Positions 4,826 to 6,056 of a stretch of 6,056 bases of DNA are shown here, in pieces (within the stretch, counting starts at the first letter, position 1; each line of letters starts with the position of its first letter). The position numbers and the translations under genes were made by a program. The notes below the pieces were generated by a model. That model had not been told where the DNA came from. It ran no database searches and saw nothing but the letters and a program-made list of their open reading frames with translations. Origin of the DNA: Armatimonadota bacterium (lineage in GTDB: Bacteria > Armatimonadota > Fimbriimonadia > Fimbriimonadales > Fimbriimonadaceae); assembly GCA_023428805.1 (NCBI GenBank), contig JAEYWW010000373.1, forward strand, positions 1-6,056, in the 5' to 3' direction.

Positions 4826-5887
4826 TCAAATTCTCGCAGACAGGTGGCTTTGCCAATGGGTGATGATGTGTTCGACCTCTTCGTTCCCATAGGGAACTTG
4901 CGCTTCATCATCGAAGAAAGCCGTCATGCGCCAATCGCTCGAAATCTGCTCGGGGATTGCGGTTGGAACCTCAATGCCGGAGAGCGTCAGGATCGCCGCA
5001 ACCCACATTCGAGGGACAGTGGTCAGGTTGTAGCCACCGCCTCCGACCGCCACGATGGGCAGCCCAAGATCGCGCACAAGACGCACAGCTTCCACCCAAT
5101 GTTGGGCGAGACATTCCAGGTGTCCGAGCGGGTCCAGCCGATGAGGATCGCTGCCCATCTGGAGCACGATCGCCTCGGGTCGATGACGTTCGACGACCAG
5201 CGGAAGGATGGAGGAGAAGGCATGGAGCCACACGCCTCCTGTCGTCCGGGGAGGCAGAGGAATATTGATGCTGGAGAGATCGGCCCCGGTTTCGTCCACA
5301 AATCCCGTGCCGGGATAGAGGGTGCGGCCGTCCTGGTGGATCGAGAGGGTGATGACCGAAGGGTCATCGTAGAACAGCCACTGCACTCCGTCGCCGTGGT
5401 GGAGGTCAATGTCGATGTAGAGGACCCTCTCGAACCGCTCGCGGAGAATCGCACAGGCGACCGCCGGATCATTGAAGATGCAGAATCCCGAAACCCGATC
5501 CCGGCGGGCATGGTGCAGTCCGCCGGCAATGTTGAAGGCGAGCTCAGCGCCGTCCCTCACATCCTCTGCCGCCCGCACTGTGCCGCCGAGATAGCCGAGC
5601 GATGCCTCATACATTCCATGGAACGGCGGGTTGTCCCCCGGGCCAAACCCGCGCATATCCTCCACGCACATTCCATTACTGAGAGCCTGGATGGTTTCAA
5701 GATAGTCCGGCGAATGAATCCGGAGAACGTCGGTATCCAAAGCCAATCCAGGATCAAGAAGCTCAATGCCTGGCTCCACCACCTCAAGCAGAGCGATTGT
5801 TCTGCGCAGGCGTTCGGGCTTCAACGGGTGCCTCGGACCGAAGTCGTATTCGGTCATCCGAGGGTGGTAGTAGAAACGCGGGATCAC
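4826..5887 (-). CDS. acuC: AcuC-like histone-deacetylase-family enzyme
   Basis: 353 residues, near the usual size of bacterial class I HDAC-fold enzymes. All key motifs are present: the histidine pair in GGLHHA (H125, H126), GFCIFND (134-140), YIDIDLHHGDGVQ (157-169) with zinc ligands D161 and H163, PGTGF (192-196), the third ligand D247 in QMGSDPHRLDPLGHL, and the catalytic tyrosine in GGGGYN (Y286). By family knowledge these zinc amidohydrolases remove acetyl groups from lysines; AcuC itself reactivates acetylated acetyl-CoA synthetase. The wording around D247 and GDGVQW-FYDDP fits AcuC better than acetylpolyamine amidohydrolases. No acuA, acuB or acs is in the window, so the substrate is inferred. 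GTG at 5887 is chosen because it overlaps the preceding stop as GTGA, indicating translational coupling; ATG at 5857 is a less likely alternative. Confidence 0.93.
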   Translation of the reverse strand: MIPRFYYHPRMTEYDFGPRHPLKPERLRRTIALLEVVEPGIELLDPGLALDTDVLRIHSPDYLETIQALSNGMCVEDMRGFGPGDNPPFHGMYEASLGYLGGTVRAAEDVRDGAELAFNIAGGLHHARRDRVSGFCIFNDPAVACAILRERFERVLYIDIDLHHGDGVQWLFYDDPSVITLSIHQDGRTLYPGTGFVDETGADLSSINIPLPPRTTGGVWLHAFSSILPLVVERHRPEAIVLQMGSDPHRLDPLGHLECLAQHWVEAVRLVRDLGLPIVAVGGGGYNLTTVPRMWVAAILTLSGIEVPTAIPEQISSDWRMTAFFDDEAQVPYGNEEVEHIITHWQSHLSARI

Positions 5888-6056
5888 TTGTCCGGCTGGG
5901 TCACGTATTCGCCCGCGTCGGCATCCGGCTTCTGGGTTTGCCGTCCCAAATCCACAATAAATGCAAGGGCCATCATCGCCATGACAGCGGCAAACCCGGC
6001 AGTGTGGAGCGACTGCTGAACTTTCATGCTGAGTCGCTTGCCGCCACGAACCATCT
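5884..6056 (-). CDS. Small single-TM protein upstream of the deacetylase (5' end uncertain)
   Basis: A minus-strand frame open to the window edge ends in TGA at 5884-5886, overlapping the deacetylase GTG by four bases. From ATG at 6054 it encodes 56 residues; from ATG at 6027, 47 residues beginning MKVQQSLHTAGFAAV. It contains one hydrophobic segment (TAGFAAVMAMMALAFIVDL) and a polar tail (GRQTQKPDADAGEYVTQPDK), so it is probably a small membrane-anchored protein. No Shine-Dalgarno precedes ATG 6027, and the region before ATG 6054 lies outside the window, so the start cannot be fixed. I recognise no family. The tight overlap suggests it is cotranscribed with the deacetylase. Confidence 0.55.
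   Translation of the reverse strand, partial: MVRGGKRLSMKVQQSLHTAGFAAVMAMMALAFIVDLGRQTQKPDADAGEYVTQPDK

Noticed and set aside
4760..6019. Plus-strand open frame of 419 codons opposite the deacetylase.
   Set aside because: The minus strand carries every HDAC motif in one frame; the plus frame is its antisense shadow and has no domain of its own.

Overview
The window is bacterial: compact genes, short intergenic gaps, a trmD gene, and Shine-Dalgarno and GTG/TTG starts. The host is uncertain. The secreted TlpA-like thioredoxin with a helical C-terminal extension and the Arg-rich secreted protein ending in a 'KNEWRN...YRYEEDRKSQ' segment resemble, from memory, proteins of Armatimonadota (Fimbriimonadia) or of the planctomycete/verrucomicrobial group. 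This is a low-confidence impression that needs a database search.

Layout. 1-1064 (minus): 5' part of a secreted TlpA-family thiol-disulfide protein, running off the left edge. 1065-1322: upstream region of that gene with no convincing gene. 1323-2063: a gene-free island packed with palindromes. It has two diverged direct copies of a multi-hairpin unit (about 1323-1610 and 1788-2063) flanking a smaller pair of hairpin units in inverted orientation (1655-1716 and 1731-1784). 2113-2547 (minus): a small four-helix membrane protein without an ATG start. 2553-3269 (plus): trmD, divergent from it with almost no gap. 3270-3297: a strong hairpin terminator shared by converging genes. 3315-4715 (minus): secreted Arg-rich, coiled-coil-like protein of unknown function with a Gly-rich hydrophobic C-terminal segment. 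4826-5887 (minus): AcuC-like histone-deacetylase-family enzyme, coupled by a GTGA overlap to a small single-TM protein (5884 to the right edge).

Gene relationships. The small TM protein and the AcuC-like enzyme look like one operon. The Arg-rich protein lies 110 bases further downstream on the same strand and ends at the shared terminator. trmD stands alone, without its usual rpsP-rimM-rplS partners. No pathway links the thioredoxin, the deacetylase and trmD.

The most unusual part is the island at 1323-2063. Between its repeated units, changes fall in loops and linkers, or come as matched pairs that restore base pairing. This points to selection on fold-back structure, in single-stranded DNA or RNA, rather than on protein. 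The nearest known concept is a REP/BIME-type element, but this mosaic matches none that I can name.
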